Assembly (NCBI GenBank): GCA_009733715.1
Contig: WMKJ01000081.1
Coordinates: forward strand, 1-60,749
DNA: 60,749 nucleotides
Reading direction: 5' to 3'
Source of the DNA: Herpomyces periplanetae
Taxonomy: Eukaryota > Ascomycota > Laboulbeniomycetes > Herpomycetales > Herpomycetaceae
The position numbers were made by a program, and so were the translations under genes. Under the pieces are notes generated by a model. That model was given only the letters and a program-made list of their open reading frames with translations, was not told the origin of the DNA and did no database searches. How positions within the stretch are numbered: position 1 is the stretch's first letter; each line of letters opens with the position of its first letter. Of the stretch, positions 28,931 through 41,254 are shown piece after piece.

Positions 28931-30288
28931 ATGTCCCTGTTTTCTCGCTGTCCCTTTCCCCAGGTTAGCATTCTTCCATATCACCACCCTTCCCCATTTC
29001 CCATACAAGTCTTGCTAACCACTTACAGAGTCTGTTTGGATGCCTTTCATTATCTACGGCAAACGTACTCTTTCTCTACATACTAATACTCAATAAAGCG
29101 TCCGGTTTATACGGATTACTAGCCCCGTTAACCGGTTCCCCTTTAATCCTACTCCCATTTTCTATGCACATTTACTCAGTCGTTTCCCTCGCATTCATAA
29201 TTTTTTACTTTGCCCCAAACGTTCGTGCTGTACACTCCCACGAACAATATGACACCGCCACCTACTCCCCTGCAGCCGTTTCTAATCCCATGCTTATCCC
29301 CTCTTATCATTTATCCACTCTCCAGCCCATAATTGATCCCCCTTCCTCGTCGCCCTTAACCCTCATTCCTAATTCCCCCCTTTACCGAGACAATCCTCGC
29401 ATTATTGACTCGTTAATCATCCTCATCTGGCCTTACTTCTACGCTTTCGACGCTTTATTAAATTTTCTCTTTACCGTTTCATTTACGCGTGACTGGCTTT
29501 TACACGTTGCCCAATTCAACTTGAATGGCGCAATCTCCTGTTCAGATTCCCCCGACTGTCCTGATGTCCCTCCATCGAATTTTTTACCTTCGGGAACTAT
29601 CGCCAGCATGGTTTTGGTCTTCTCACTCTGGATCTTTCGGTGTTATTCTGTATTAATTGTCTTCGCATACTCCCGCTTAATATTTAAGCGCTGTACCATC
29701 TACCAAAATTGCGCCGTTTCTGCATCATTGGCTAATAGTAATTTCCAATCTTTCACTGATACTTCCGAAGATATTAATCACACTTGTGATACTAAGTTCT
29801 CCACACCAACCACGGGCTATCCTGATAATGGACCTCCCCATCAATCTCTTGGTATATTTTCCACTTCATCAGCAACTCCGTCGAATGCTCAACGCATGAA
29901 AAACAAATTACGCAATTCGCTGGGTCGATGTTTAATTCATATCATGCCGGGATTTTGGCTTCGTGATTGTGATGAGGAAAGTGAAAACTTATTATTAAAC
30001 TTTGACGACATTGGAACAAGTACCTCCAGCAGCAGCAATTCTACGTCCTCACATAACTACTTTGTCACCAGTAAAAAGGTTCGTCACAGTAACGATGACT
30101 ACCGCGATCGTGACTTCCGGCGCAAAATTGGCACTGCTCCGGCTGGTCAGGGTATTGTTAATTCCTCTTCTCACATTACCGCGTTTCATCGTATTACCGA
30201 CCATTCGTCGTCCTCATCATCATCCCCATCTGTATCAACAAGCTTGCCCTTGCAAAATTCCCCCAATTTGGGTCCATACAATGTGTAA
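28931..30288 (+). CDS. KEI1: IPC synthase regulatory subunit Kei1-like
   Basis: Golgi membrane partner of Aur1 in inositol phosphorylceramide synthase. Exons 28931..28963 and 29029..30288 give 430 residues. Joined, the N-terminus reads FPFPQ-type sequence then SLFGCLSLSTANVLFLYILI and LNKASGLYGLLAPL, matching the Kei1 pattern SFLGxMSLKTG...LNKVSGFYGLLA. About four hydrophobic segments follow: residues 15-40, 45-70, 130-160 (PYFYAFDALLNFLFTVSFT) and 200-230. The C-terminal 190 residues are a Ser/Thr-rich hydrophilic tail, longer than in the 221-residue yeast protein. The branch CTAAC and ACAG acceptor of the 65-base intron are clear. The assignment rests mainly on the N-terminal motif. Confidence 0.75.
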
Positions 30289-30496
30289 ACCGGTATACAG
30301 ACGGGTTCATCTATAGTTACCTTTCCATCTGTTCAGCGCAAACTTAGCCCACTGCTCACCTCATTTCATCCGCCGTACAGCCTTCCATCAAGCATACATC
30401 GAATTAGCGACCTTTCATACTCTGTAATAATTTTCGTTTCAACTTTCGCATTTATTCATAGGTCTGAGGGCAGACCGTTTCTACCTGCCTTTATGT

Positions 30497-30522
30497 ACAT
30501 ATATATATATATATTTATATAT
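30497..30522. repeat. AT microsatellite
   Basis: Run of AT dinucleotides with one interruption, between convergent gene ends. Confidence 0.75.
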
Positions 30523-30663
30523 TAATTTGGCCGCGAACAACCTCTTTTCCTGCTTAAATTTGGTTTATTCTCTCGCCTTAGCACTGGATGCACAATGTCA
30601 TCGCATAACAGGTGTCATCCAGCTTAAACTTGACATCAGTCTCCTAGTGGTATCAAGCGCGCG

Positions 30664-30686
30664 TATGTGTGTGTGTGTGTGCGTGC
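30664..30686. repeat. GT microsatellite
   Basis: TG dinucleotide run ending in GCGTGCAC, between convergent gene ends. Confidence 0.75.
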
Positions 30687-30865
30687 ACACATTGCATAAT
30701 TTGCAAGAGAGAATCCGCTTTGATGCACGTTATGCTCAATTTTCCAATGCTTGCTCGGGCATTAGCACCCTCCCACAACTATAACCAGGATCTGACACTC
30801 GCTTTCCAAGAATACACACGCACACTGACTTGGTTGCAAGGCGCAATATCGGTAAGCGGCTCGTT

Positions 30866-32148
<1,283 letters not shown>

Positions 32149-33154
32149 ACTTCAAGTTTAAAGCTGTCTTATGTTCGGGAAGAGCGAGATCTGGGTATAG
32201 GTGTATTAATATTTTCAGACGACTATGTACGCGTAAACAATTTTACACGAACAGACACGAATACACTAAATCAAACGAGCAGCGGTAATATCGACAAAAT
32301 TTTTACCCCCAAAAAATTGCAAGCTGCTGGATCTACTGATCAAAACACGCACCGTAAGCCGAAACTCTATAACCTATTTTCACGAACAAATGAATTCCCG
32401 GATTTTTCCTGCTCCCCTGTTGGTTCTCTCATTCGCCTTCCAAGCTGAGCTTCCTTTGCTCCGTTCTCTCCAATCAGCATAAGGGAAACATGTCACCTGA
32501 ATTTGGTCACATGACTGTACGGCGTTACATAGTGAGAAGGAGAAGAAGGGATGAGTATGGAAGAAGGGTAATGAAAGAAGTGGGTTGGGGTTTGATAGGC
32601 TTGTTAAGTAAGAAGTTTATAGCGGTAGAGAGGGAAGATGAATGGTTTTTGATTAATTCGGGAAGGACGTATAACTGTTCATTTATTAGGAAATTTAACA
32701 TATTGAAATAGACCGGCATTTTAACGGGCATTACTATTGAAATTTCACGTAATAAGTGACGGCTCAATGGAAATTCTTATATTTTGGGGTAATCTGCTAA
32801 ACTTGGAATTATTAACTCACTAATTACCACCTATACTTGTGTACTCTATAGAATCTCCGAATCATCGAATTTTTCTTCCCTCCCCATTCTACTTCAAATC
32901 ATTTCTCCAACTCCACTACATTCCACACTTCTCAGAGCGGAAAATCCCACATCCCGAAGACATTTATTAGTAAGCCGGTTGGCCAGTGGCTTGGGGCACG
33001 TGACGATTGAATGGGCAGTTAGCAGGCGGACAGGCGCACAGGGCAATTTGGTCGTGTGCTGGGCGTTGAAATTAACTTTGAACGTTTTATCTTTTTTGGT
33101 ATCTCCCGTACTACGAATAATTTGTAAAAACTTATACTTTTCATTTAAAATTGC
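32149..33154. other. YPT6/serine acyltransferase divergent intergenic region
   Basis: About 1 kb with CACGTGAC at 32997-33004. Several short frames of 65 to 110 codons occur on both strands; none shows a known domain. Confidence 0.5.
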
Positions 33155-34906
33155 TTGTATATATTCAAAAAATTGGTGGGTCTTTACGCGCTCAGTTCCA
33201 TAATGATCGGAATTTCAAAATTATCAGTTAAACGTGCTAGTCACCATTTACGAGAAACCATCTATACACGCCAACATAGGGCGCAATTACCGCTTTACAC
33301 ACTTCGTCAAGGGCATTTTTATCGTTTTCACAGCACTAATAATCGTATTACAGTTCCTACGGGAAGTATTAATCCGAAATCTAGTAATCCGCCTCTTTCA
33401 TTTCCCTGTTTAGATCAAGTTGAAAAAAGGTCTGCCGAGTTAATCGATCAGAGTACTAGGGGCGGCCCTGAACCTTCTTACAATACTAGTGGACCTCATG
33501 AAAAATTCAAGTATACGGAGGAGTTTATCTTCGATTGGGGAGGAAAAATTTTGGAATTTGAATTGGCTTACGAAACTTGGGGAAAGTTAAATGCAAATAA
33601 ATCTAACGCTATACTTTTACATACGGGTTTGTCAGCGTCTAGTCATGCTCATTCTAACGATTCAAATCCCCGTCCCGGTTGGTGGGAGGATTTTATCGGG
33701 CCGAATAAACCACTAGATACTACAAGATATCACATAATTTGTACTAATGTATTAGGTGGTTGTTACGGAAGTAGTGGTCCCAGTTCAATCGATCCAGCTA
33801 ATGGTCAGAGATACGCTACTCGGTTTCCCATATTGACTATCGAGGATATGGTTAGAGCCCAGTTCAAGTTACTTGACTATTTAAATATTCATACTCTCTA
33901 CGCTAGCGTTGGAAGTAGCATGGGAGGAATGCTAAGTTTAGCTTCCGGTGTGTTATTTCCGGATCGTGTAAACAGAATTGTTAGCATAAGCGGATGTGCA
34001 AAATGTCATCCGTACAGTATTGCCTTAAGGTATATTCAACGTCAAGCTTTAATGATGGACCCTGCTTGGTCAAGAGGCTTTTATTATGATGAGTATGGTG
34101 GAATCCCACCCCACGCTGGTATGAAATTGGCTCGTGAAATTGCTACCGTAACATACCGTAGTGGACCAGAATGGGAACAAAGGTTTGGCAGAAAACGTGC
34201 CAACCCAAACTCAGATCCTGCGCTATGTGCTGATTTTTGCGTTGAGAATTATATCGATCATGCAGGGGAAAAATGGTGTTTAAACTACGACGCCAATAGT
34301 TACCTATACATTTCCAAAGCTATGGATTTGTTTGACTTGAGTGAAAGTTATCAAAGGTTTATGGCTAAACGAAGAGTTAAATCGCCAAATTTGCAACATG
34401 TATTTGAACCAAGTTATGATCTAGTGTCGAAGAACCATATAACTTCATCAGCAATAAAGAAAGAATCATCTAATACTCAGGATTCCTTACCAATCATGAA
34501 CAAAGATTCATTCAGTCAAACTAACTGGAAAGCTAACGAAGACCATAATTTCAATATATCTCTTGATTCGTCAATCCAAACGGCGCCGACCGATCTTCAT
34601 GACTTAGCTATGGGATTAAAGAATTTGCGCGACAAAGAAATCTTAATTATGGGTGTTGCATCGGATATACTTTTTCCCGCCGTACAACAGAGAGAAATAT
34701 ACGAAGCTACTAAATTAATGCTTAAGATGTATAAGATGAATGATAAGCAGGGTTCACATGAAGAAGTTTCTCAAGAAGGACTAAGGAGACGATATGATAG
34801 TATACAGTATGTTGAATTAAGTGATGATCAAGGCTTATTTGGACACGATACATTTCTCCTTGACGTAAAGAACATCGGTGGAGAAGTTGGACGATTTTTC
34901 CGATAG
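33155..34906 (+). CDS. cys2: Mitochondrial MetX-family serine O-acyltransferase
   Basis: Alpha/beta-hydrolase of the homoserine O-acetyltransferase superfamily, single exon, 583 residues. FPCLDQVEKRS near residue 86 followed by a PSY segment marks the fungal serine O-acetyl/O-succinyltransferase branch (S. pombe cys2, Aspergillus cysA) rather than true MET2; this is family recall. The nucleophile motif is GSSMGG with Ser about 255. The catalytic Asp lies in ASDILFP and the His in GLFGHDTFLL near the end. Other conserved parts are LAYETWGKLN, HTGLSASSHA and NVLGGCYGSSGPSSIDP. The first 65 residues are Arg/His/Ser-rich without acids until about residue 30, a plausible mitochondrial presequence. 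Met17 is an alternative start. Residues about 420-480 form an extra polar insert. Confidence 0.85.
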   Translation: MYIFKKLVGLYALSSIMIGISKLSVKRASHHLRETIYTRQHRAQLPLYTLRQGHFYRFHSTNNRITVPTGSINPKSSNPPLSFPCLDQVEKRSAELIDQSTRGGPEPSYNTSGPHEKFKYTEEFIFDWGGKILEFELAYETWGKLNANKSNAILLHTGLSASSHAHSNDSNPRPGWWEDFIGPNKPLDTTRYHIICTNVLGGCYGSSGPSSIDPANGQRYATRFPILTIEDMVRAQFKLLDYLNIHTLYASVGSSMGGMLSLASGVLFPDRVNRIVSISGCAKCHPYSIALRYIQRQALMMDPAWSRGFYYDEYGGIPPHAGMKLAREIATVTYRSGPEWEQRFGRKRANPNSDPALCADFCVENYIDHAGEKWCLNYDANSYLYISKAMDLFDLSESYQRFMAKRRVKSPNLQHVFEPSYDLVSKNHITSSAIKKESSNTQDSLPIMNKDSFSQTNWKANEDHNFNISLDSSIQTAPTDLHDLAMGLKNLRDKEILIMGVASDILFPAVQQREIYEATKLMLKMYKMNDKQGSHEEVSQEGLRRRYDSIQYVELSDDQGLFGHDTFLLDVKNIGGEVGRFFR

Positions 34907-34954
34907 TTAAATTAATAGTTACTACGAACTAATGAATTTTTTGGATTTGGAAAA

Positions 34955-35374
34955 TTAATGTAAAGCTTTACCGAATGGAGTGCTGAACGGACCAACTATG
35001 GAGTGAACGAGCGAACGAATGAATGAATGAACTGTCGTTTACAAAAACGAAGGAAAAATAGACAGACTAACAAACGAACTATCAGTTTACCAACATTAAA
35101 CTCACCAAGGGTTTCCATAGCACCACTTTTTACGAAGGTAAGAACGATCTGACATACAGTAATATCCATTGAAGCTATTTTCCCATTCAAGAAGGTGCCG
35201 ACGTTACATGCGCCCAGACTAGCCCAGATCGGACATGGGAACTCTAAAGAAGAAACCGCGATTACCAGATTGGGAAAATAAAAACAATCTCACCGTCCAG
35301 ATTTCTTTTATGGCTGCCTTATCCAGCTCGATCAGGAAGGAGCTATACACTTCGCTTATCTTTTTGTCTCTCAT
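34955..35374 (-). CDS. Candidate small spliced gene (about 85 aa, doubtful)
   Basis: No family recognised. Three possible exons are 35374..35294 (donor GTGAGA), 35241..35106 (donor GTGAGT) and 34995..34955. They join in phase to a protein of about 85 residues starting MRDKKISEVYSSFLIELDKA, with a central segment containing ACNVGTFLNGKIASMD and a mildly hydrophobic helix. Good donor sites in phase are the only support. The acceptor of exon 2 is GAG, a weak choice, and exon 3 is short. It may equally be non-coding DNA between two unrelated genes. Confidence 0.25.
35001..35032. repeat. GAAC/GAAT tetranucleotide repeat
   Basis: About eight imperfect tetramers (GAAC to GAAT) downstream of the serine acyltransferase gene. 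They would lie in the last intron of the doubtful small gene. Confidence 0.7.
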
Positions 35375-35993
35375 CAAACCCCTTTAATTAGCAAATTTCT
35401 CACTGTATCACCTGATTTTGCCAATATATCTGTGAATTTTGGTAATTTTCTCGTTAAACGCCCCGATTCGTGACGATGAAAACCGTGGTTTCAGTGTATA
35501 TAAGAAGCCCCCATCTTCTCACACTGGCGGCGTATTGTTCTCCTGTTCTGTACTCAATTCATCTACTCCGCGTTTTCTACTTCCCTCCCCTCACCACATT
35601 CCACTCTGCCTTTGTCCCGTTTTTGTTTAACTACCACATCAATTTTGATTCCATCTCGATTAACTTGCCTTCCTCAATGCCGGACGACGATGATGATGAG
35701 GGGGAACAAAGTCGCCCATAATAGCTCCCTTTGAACCCTAAATTACCTTCTCCTTCCTCCCGATCCTCTTTTCTTCCCCTACTTCCTCCCATCCCCACCT
35801 TTGAATTTTCCTTCTTACTTCTCTCTTATTGTCCTTTCCTTCCACGAATTATCCTTGCATGTTATCTTCAATTTTACAAGCGTCTCTCCACTTTATCCCG
35901 AATACACTTCCCTTGGCTTGTAAAATTTCAACATATCCCTGTTCCATGCCGTCCCGACACACCCCACACCGTTAACATTCCATTTTCGGATAA
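35375..35993. other. Pyrimidine-rich leader region
   Basis: About 600 bases, pyrimidine-rich on the plus strand, ahead of the gene starting at 35994. A short frame with a run of Asp near 35680 has no good donor site. No independent gene is supported. Confidence 0.45.
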
Positions 35994-38502
35994 ATGGATT
36001 CTCCCGACAAGCCTCTACGCCACTATCAATCACTTCGATTGAGCCGTAACCTTCAACTCCTTTCCTCTCCCAATCAATGTCAGCGGAATGATCTTACCGA
36101 TAATTTTAACAGCGTTAGTCTTTTCAGTTCGTCGATCGTCAAGTCACAATTTCTTCACTTTCCTTAAGCCATATTAAATATACGTTTTTTAACGTTCTTT
36201 ACACGATATTTACTTTCAATCGCTTCTTTTCTCCTTAACTGCGCTCTTAATTCGTTCTCTTTCTTCTTTTCTTTCCTCTCCCTTCTTTTGTTAACTTTTA
36301 ACGTTAGGATTACAAACTGACCGTGTCATCGTCATCTTCATCGTCTTCATTATCACAGTTAATAATTACCGACCCTTCACCTCAAATTAAACCTCGAGCT
36401 GATGATAACATTGATCTTAACACCATCGCTGACAATTCGATCGGTGCTCCCTCATCGGGCCTTCCGAAATTCCGGCAGCGTCGACTTTCTCTCGTCAAAT
36501 CTTCCCTTCCCCAACCTCGCGTAGGGCATCGTTATTCAGTTTCAATAACTTCATCGAGATCTAGTCAATCTCACCCTTCGTCATTTAATTGCGATTTGCC
36601 CGATGCTCGAGTCCCATCTTCCCTATTGGGCAGTCATCAAAGTCATTCTTCAAATTCTTTTTCGAACAAGCGAACAATTTGGAAAAGGAAAAATTCCCTA
36701 CACATATGGTCACCTCCTAAATTACTTCAAAATATACAAATATCTACTCAACCTCCCTCATGTGAATCTCAAACTGCTACTACTTCTACGCTGTCAGAGC
36801 CACGCATAGCATACTCTACACCGCTGAAACATTTTCGTTTCCATAATCATCTTCATCCTTGGACTTCGTCACATCGATCTAGTAAACTTTCTCTTCATTC
36901 ATCCTACCAACTTCCCTCACATTCGCTACATAAGTTACTACCTTCACCGGGTATGGCCTCCACTTCTTCCATAATCATAGCCGGATCGCATAATTATTAC
37001 GCGATATTCCAAAATATTCATGACATAGCTTCCAAGCGAATCATGACCTTGGACTACTTGCGAAAGGCGTATGTTACTGTTTCTAGTTTTCTTGAAGTTG
37101 CCACTTGTCATTAACACTGACGTATTCGTCTAGTCATGAAGGTAGAGTTTATTGCTTCAATAGTATACTTTTCACGGCCGCCGACATTCACAGGTTGCCC
37201 GCACTTGCACCACAAAAAGCGGCGCGTCGCGCCACCGGATTCGTACTTCTAGGATTCTCCTTACCCTCTATTTCCCATTTACATGGTTCTTCACCCGTCG
37301 AGTATTTGAAGTCTTTGATAGCATTGCTCGGGGAGTTTGAAGCTTACATGGATAAGACGTCGTATGAAAATGCCAACAGCGGCGGATTCGGCGGCAGCCT
37401 TGGCAAAACTCGCGTCCAAAAAATGTTCAAACGTGGTATGCAGGGTGTATCTAAAGCCCGGAGGTCGAGTGCAGCCCACGAAATTCTATGGGCGGGTATC
37501 GAAGGTGCAGCTTTAGGAGCAACTACTAAGAGTGGTGGTGGTGTGAATAATTCATACAACGCACCTCTTCCCCCTTCTTCTGCATCAACATTTGCAATGG
37601 ATGTTAACATTTCGAATCATGGATCGGGCCAATCCAAAAATCATGACTGCGTTTCGTCATCTTTTACTCCTGGAGCTATAGGTCGTAACTCAAATGGGTC
37701 ACACTACCTTAATAATCCCAACACTCTTCTCGTTAATTCGGCTGACCAATTCTCAGGTAACTCATTCGCTTCCCAACATTCACCCATTGAAAATGTATCG
37801 ATTTATGCTACGTCGGAGAATTCTCACGACACCGCCACATTCCATGGTAACAAATATTTTGAACCTTCGGCACCGTATCACCCCCATGCTTCACCTCTTG
37901 ATCCTTCATACTCTCCATCCGTAACCGGAGCTTTGGATAATTTCACACACTTTCTCGTGGCTCCTTTACCATTTACGCCGGATTATTATCAAGCTTTTAC
38001 TGCGTTATGCGATTGTCTGATTGACGTTTATACACGTATAATTGAATTAGTTCCGTCTGCAGAGTGTATGGTAAGGGCTGAAAAACAACAAGCTCAGCTC
38101 AATGCATCACAGTCTTCACCATCGTTAAACTCATCTTTGAGTAACGGTGGTACCATTCCAACATTTAACGGGACGAGTATAGTTAACGAAAGTATAAATG
38201 GCAATGCACATCACATTAGCCATATGAGCAGCGGCACGAACAATTTTCCTTCGGGTATTGGCCTAACTAATCCACCCTTTTCATCCACCACACCCACCAA
38301 TAATAGCTCAGAATCCACCGAGTCTTACTTGGCCTGGCGTGAGAGTGCTGCGTCAATATCAGATTTGTTTAATAAAGCTGACAGTCGGGTTAAAAAGCTA
38401 CTTGTAGCAGGTGTGATTAGGGAATTCGAGGATGCCAGTCGGTCCGGTGCTAGATCCGAACTCAAAAACGTTGGTCGTGTCGCTCTTGGCGGATTAATTT
38501 GA
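35994..38502 (+). CDS. Unrecognised conserved-looking protein, about 749 aa
   Basis: Three exons: 35994..36113 (donor GTTAGT), 36308..37068 (donor GTATGT) and 37134..38502. The second join gives MTLDYLRKAHEGRVYCFNSI then LFTAADI, which reads as one well-ordered block. It is preceded by NYYAIFQNIHDIASKRI and followed by ARRATGFVLLGFSLPSI and a helical segment FEAYMDKTSYEN. I recall similar fungal sequences but no function. Residues 1-230 are Ser-rich and basic. Residues about 400-560 are Asn/Ser/His-rich linker. The end (ADSRVKKLLVAGVIREFEDA) looks folded. No membrane span or catalytic motif is seen. The first exon is less certain than the rest: the frame of exon 2 is open but lacks an ATG at its head. 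Confidence 0.75.
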
Positions 38503-39494
38503 TGATATATTGAACTTGTACTGATGTGTGCACAGGATTGTTGGAGTATTATTTCATCAGTTGGTAATACGTCACAGTTTCGTCTTATCATCCTAGAATC
38601 TGAGAAACATAACGGACATAGGTGTATACGTTGGTATTCATGCCGGTGCCGATCACGGTCTCCTTTATCCTGAATCACACTACTCTTTTCGTCATGAGTT
38701 TACTCCTGCCCTCTCACCCTTACCATGACGTGAAACAGTAAGAAAACATTTGGATACAGCAAATAATAATGATGGTTTCTGTTGCAGGACTTGAGGTCGG
38801 TCGGGTTCTGTGAATTTTGGCTTCACATGTGTGCATAAGCCTGCCATGGCCGTTACCATTGCGGCAGCAGGCTTAACATTGCGTGCAGTAGCAGCAGCTG
38901 TAGTTACCAAGATTAACTTAACTTTTATTGACTAATATTTTTGGAAATCATTGGGCGATTTTCCAAGGAATTGGGTAAGGAGTTATTCCGGTTCATTATA
39001 AGGCGACAATTAATGGAACGCCTTAACATTACAGTGTATGATAACCTCACCATTTGGTGTGCTCGAATCCCTTTTCCCCTCCCCTAGCATTACTTCACGC
39101 TCACATGAATGAATGAATTACGACAATAGTTTACGATTATGAATAATTTTGTGCCTCCCTTGAAACATTTCACTTGCATGACTGCACTGTTAAAATCTGT
39201 CAAATTAATTATGATAGCACTTTGCAATATTGCACGCTATGCACATTAGCTGTGCACTAACAAATACGTATGCGTATATGTATATATACGTACTTATGTA
39301 TATATATATATGGGTATGTTGCGCAAAGGAACATTTGGTTTGATTAAGTTTGGCATACACTTGCCTAATAAGTACACGTTAAATCGCAAAAGACATTCAC
39401 AGCAGTCTGCATTCACGAACATACAAAGGGTCCGGTAAACGAGCGCGTATTTAGTACTACATGTGGGGACTTACGCGGGAAGGTAGTGAAAAAA
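38503..39494. other. Convergent intergenic region
   Basis: About 1 kb between two gene ends. It holds a TA/TATG-rich repeat near 39267-39318. Frames on the minus strand near 38325-38910 overlap the upstream gene or lack domains. No gene is seen. Confidence 0.6.
39267..39318. repeat. TA/TATG-rich simple repeat
   Basis: Alternating TATATG/TACG units with a pure TA core, between convergent genes. Confidence 0.65.
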
Positions 39495-40793
39495 TTAGCG
39501 CCAGCGTCGGCTTTGGAATTGTGCTTGCTGCGATTGTTGTTGCTGTTGCTGTTGCAGCGGAAAAGATAGAGGCATAGCAGTATTTCCAGAAAAGGGGCCA
39601 ATTAGTGTCTGAGGTGGGGGGGGCAGTGGAATATTTGAAGTCGACGCGAGCGTGTAGGAGTCGTGAGGTTTATATGCAGAACAAGGCTGAGATGATACAG
39701 TCGTAGAGTGGGAGGATTGCTGGGTGTTATGGGGTGTAGCAAAGTTGGAGGGATAAGACGGAAAATTGCAAGGAAAACGATTAACCGTGGTAAGAGATGG
39801 AACGGCAGTCGTCTGAGTTTGAGGTGTTTGTGCTTGCGCTTGCCTTAGAGCATCGTCGGGAAATTCACCGCGCAATGATAAATCGTAGTGTGCGTGTGAA
39901 CCGGGTAGATTTGATGATGTGGTAACATGGGGTTCGCAGGTATTAGCAGCTACGGCAGAGAGCCCTGGAGGAAGAGATGGTACTGTCGGAGTCGGTAAGA
40001 GAGAAGAAGCGGTAGATAATGAAGTTACCGAGTGCAAAGAGGTGTGGGAGATAGATGGTATAGGAGAGGCTGTAGTTATAGGGGCGGTGGTGGTTGTGAC
40101 AGCAGCAGGGCTTTCACTGAGACAATTTGAAAAATCAGGATCTTTTGAAGTTGGAAAAGCTTTAGAGGGACGTGCAGTTGCAGAATTGGCAGTTAACTTG
40201 GCTAATGGAGCATCTAAATTGGTTAAAAAGCGCGCGTGAACACCTTCAGTGCACTCGCGTCCATACGGACAAAATCCGGCCATGTAATATTTGCAGATCG
40301 CATCACGCTGTACATGACGAAATGAACAGTTTGGCCCAAGGGAACAGAAGCCGCGTTCGTAATGAGGACAAACAGGTAATTTGGCACCAAGATCAACATG
40401 TTGGTACAAGCATTCTTCACCACTCGGGCAAGTCTGATGACGCGAGTAGTAATTGCATTCGGGCATGTTTCGCAAGTTATACTCATGAAGAAAGTCACAC
40501 TGTTCACCTTTCTTGCACAGACCGCGTAACCAATGTTTGCACACTAAATTTTGGTATGTTGCTTTAATGGGATGTCGATCGGTGCAAGTGTTGCCCACGG
40601 GACAGTGACCTTGCATGTAAAAAACGCATACCGAATTACTAGCCTCTAGACCAAATCGATACTCACGCTTAAGAAAATCGGAAAAGTCAAATGTTACGCG
40701 CGGTTCTTGTCGAACTCCGAGAATTTGTTCCACCAACTCTTTATTTTTAACTTTTGACTTTTCAACAACATTAGTAGCTTTCATGATTGTCAA
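39495..40793 (-). CDS. YTH1: CPSF30/Yth1 polyadenylation zinc finger protein
   Basis: RNA-binding subunit of the cleavage and polyadenylation factor, which recognises the poly(A) signal. Single exon, 432 residues. SDFLKREYRFGLE near residue 40 is the diagnostic N-terminus. Five CCCH fingers follow: CVFYMQGHCPVGNTCTDRH, CKHWLRGLCKKGEQCDFLH, CNYYSRHQTCPSGEECLYQH, CPHYERGFCSLGPNCSFRH and CKYYMAGFCPYGRECTEGVH. Residues about 200-432 are a Thr/Ser/Pro-rich extension with a Gln tract near the end, absent from the 208-residue yeast protein. Met4 is an alternative start. Confidence 0.97.
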   Translation of the reverse strand: MTIMKATNVVEKSKVKNKELVEQILGVRQEPRVTFDFSDFLKREYRFGLEASNSVCVFYMQGHCPVGNTCTDRHPIKATYQNLVCKHWLRGLCKKGEQCDFLHEYNLRNMPECNYYSRHQTCPSGEECLYQHVDLGAKLPVCPHYERGFCSLGPNCSFRHVQRDAICKYYMAGFCPYGRECTEGVHARFLTNLDAPLAKLTANSATARPSKAFPTSKDPDFSNCLSESPAAVTTTTAPITTASPIPSISHTSLHSVTSLSTASSLLPTPTVPSLPPGLSAVAANTCEPHVTTSSNLPGSHAHYDLSLRGEFPDDALRQAQAQTPQTQTTAVPSLTTVNRFPCNFPSYPSNFATPHNTQQSSHSTTVSSQPCSAYKPHDSYTLASTSNIPLPPPPQTLIGPFSGNTAMPLSFPLQQQQQQQSQQAQFQSRRWR

Positions 40794-41254
40794 TATAACT
40801 GATTGGCTGCGTGCCTCGACAACTGTATGCGTGTTTAGCTTTATCTATAGCTTGAATATTGTTCGCACAACTCAAACTATGGAAAAATTTAACCTTGCTC
40901 CAATATTTTTCTTGATGCTCCGTCAAAGTTAAGCTGTTCTCTAACTTCCCTAGCATTACGCCGTGCATCCAAGCGTGCATGTATACACTATTATTCGTTA
41001 ACATCCATTCTACCCTGCTAAAGCGCCCACGGAACTTCTAACCAATTCAAACATGTTGAGTTACATAAGCCGCGATAAGAAAAAGCCAGAACGGGCAGCG
41101 AGAGGAAATGCGAGAGCGAACAGGCGTGCAGATCAGCAATAAAAATTAACATTTAATCACCATTAGAGTGTTTGGAAGGGGAAATTAATTGTGCGCAGTT
41201 CATCTATTTTGTATTGCGGGTGTATGTGGGAATTCTCGCATGCTCGCCCGTACT
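40794..41254. other. YTH1-VPS24 intergenic region
   Basis: About 460 bases holding the YTH1 upstream region and the VPS24 3' flank. No gene or clear motif seen. Confidence 0.6.

Larger units (their letters stand above)
30289..30865. other. KEI1-YPT6 convergent intergenic region
   Basis: Tail-to-tail spacer holding an AT repeat near 30497-30522 and a GT repeat near 30664-30686. No gene is visible. Confidence 0.6.

Noticed and set aside
39055-39085. GCTCGAATCCC, a partial B-box-like sequence
   Set aside because: The flanks do not pair as a T arm and no anticodon arm is found upstream.
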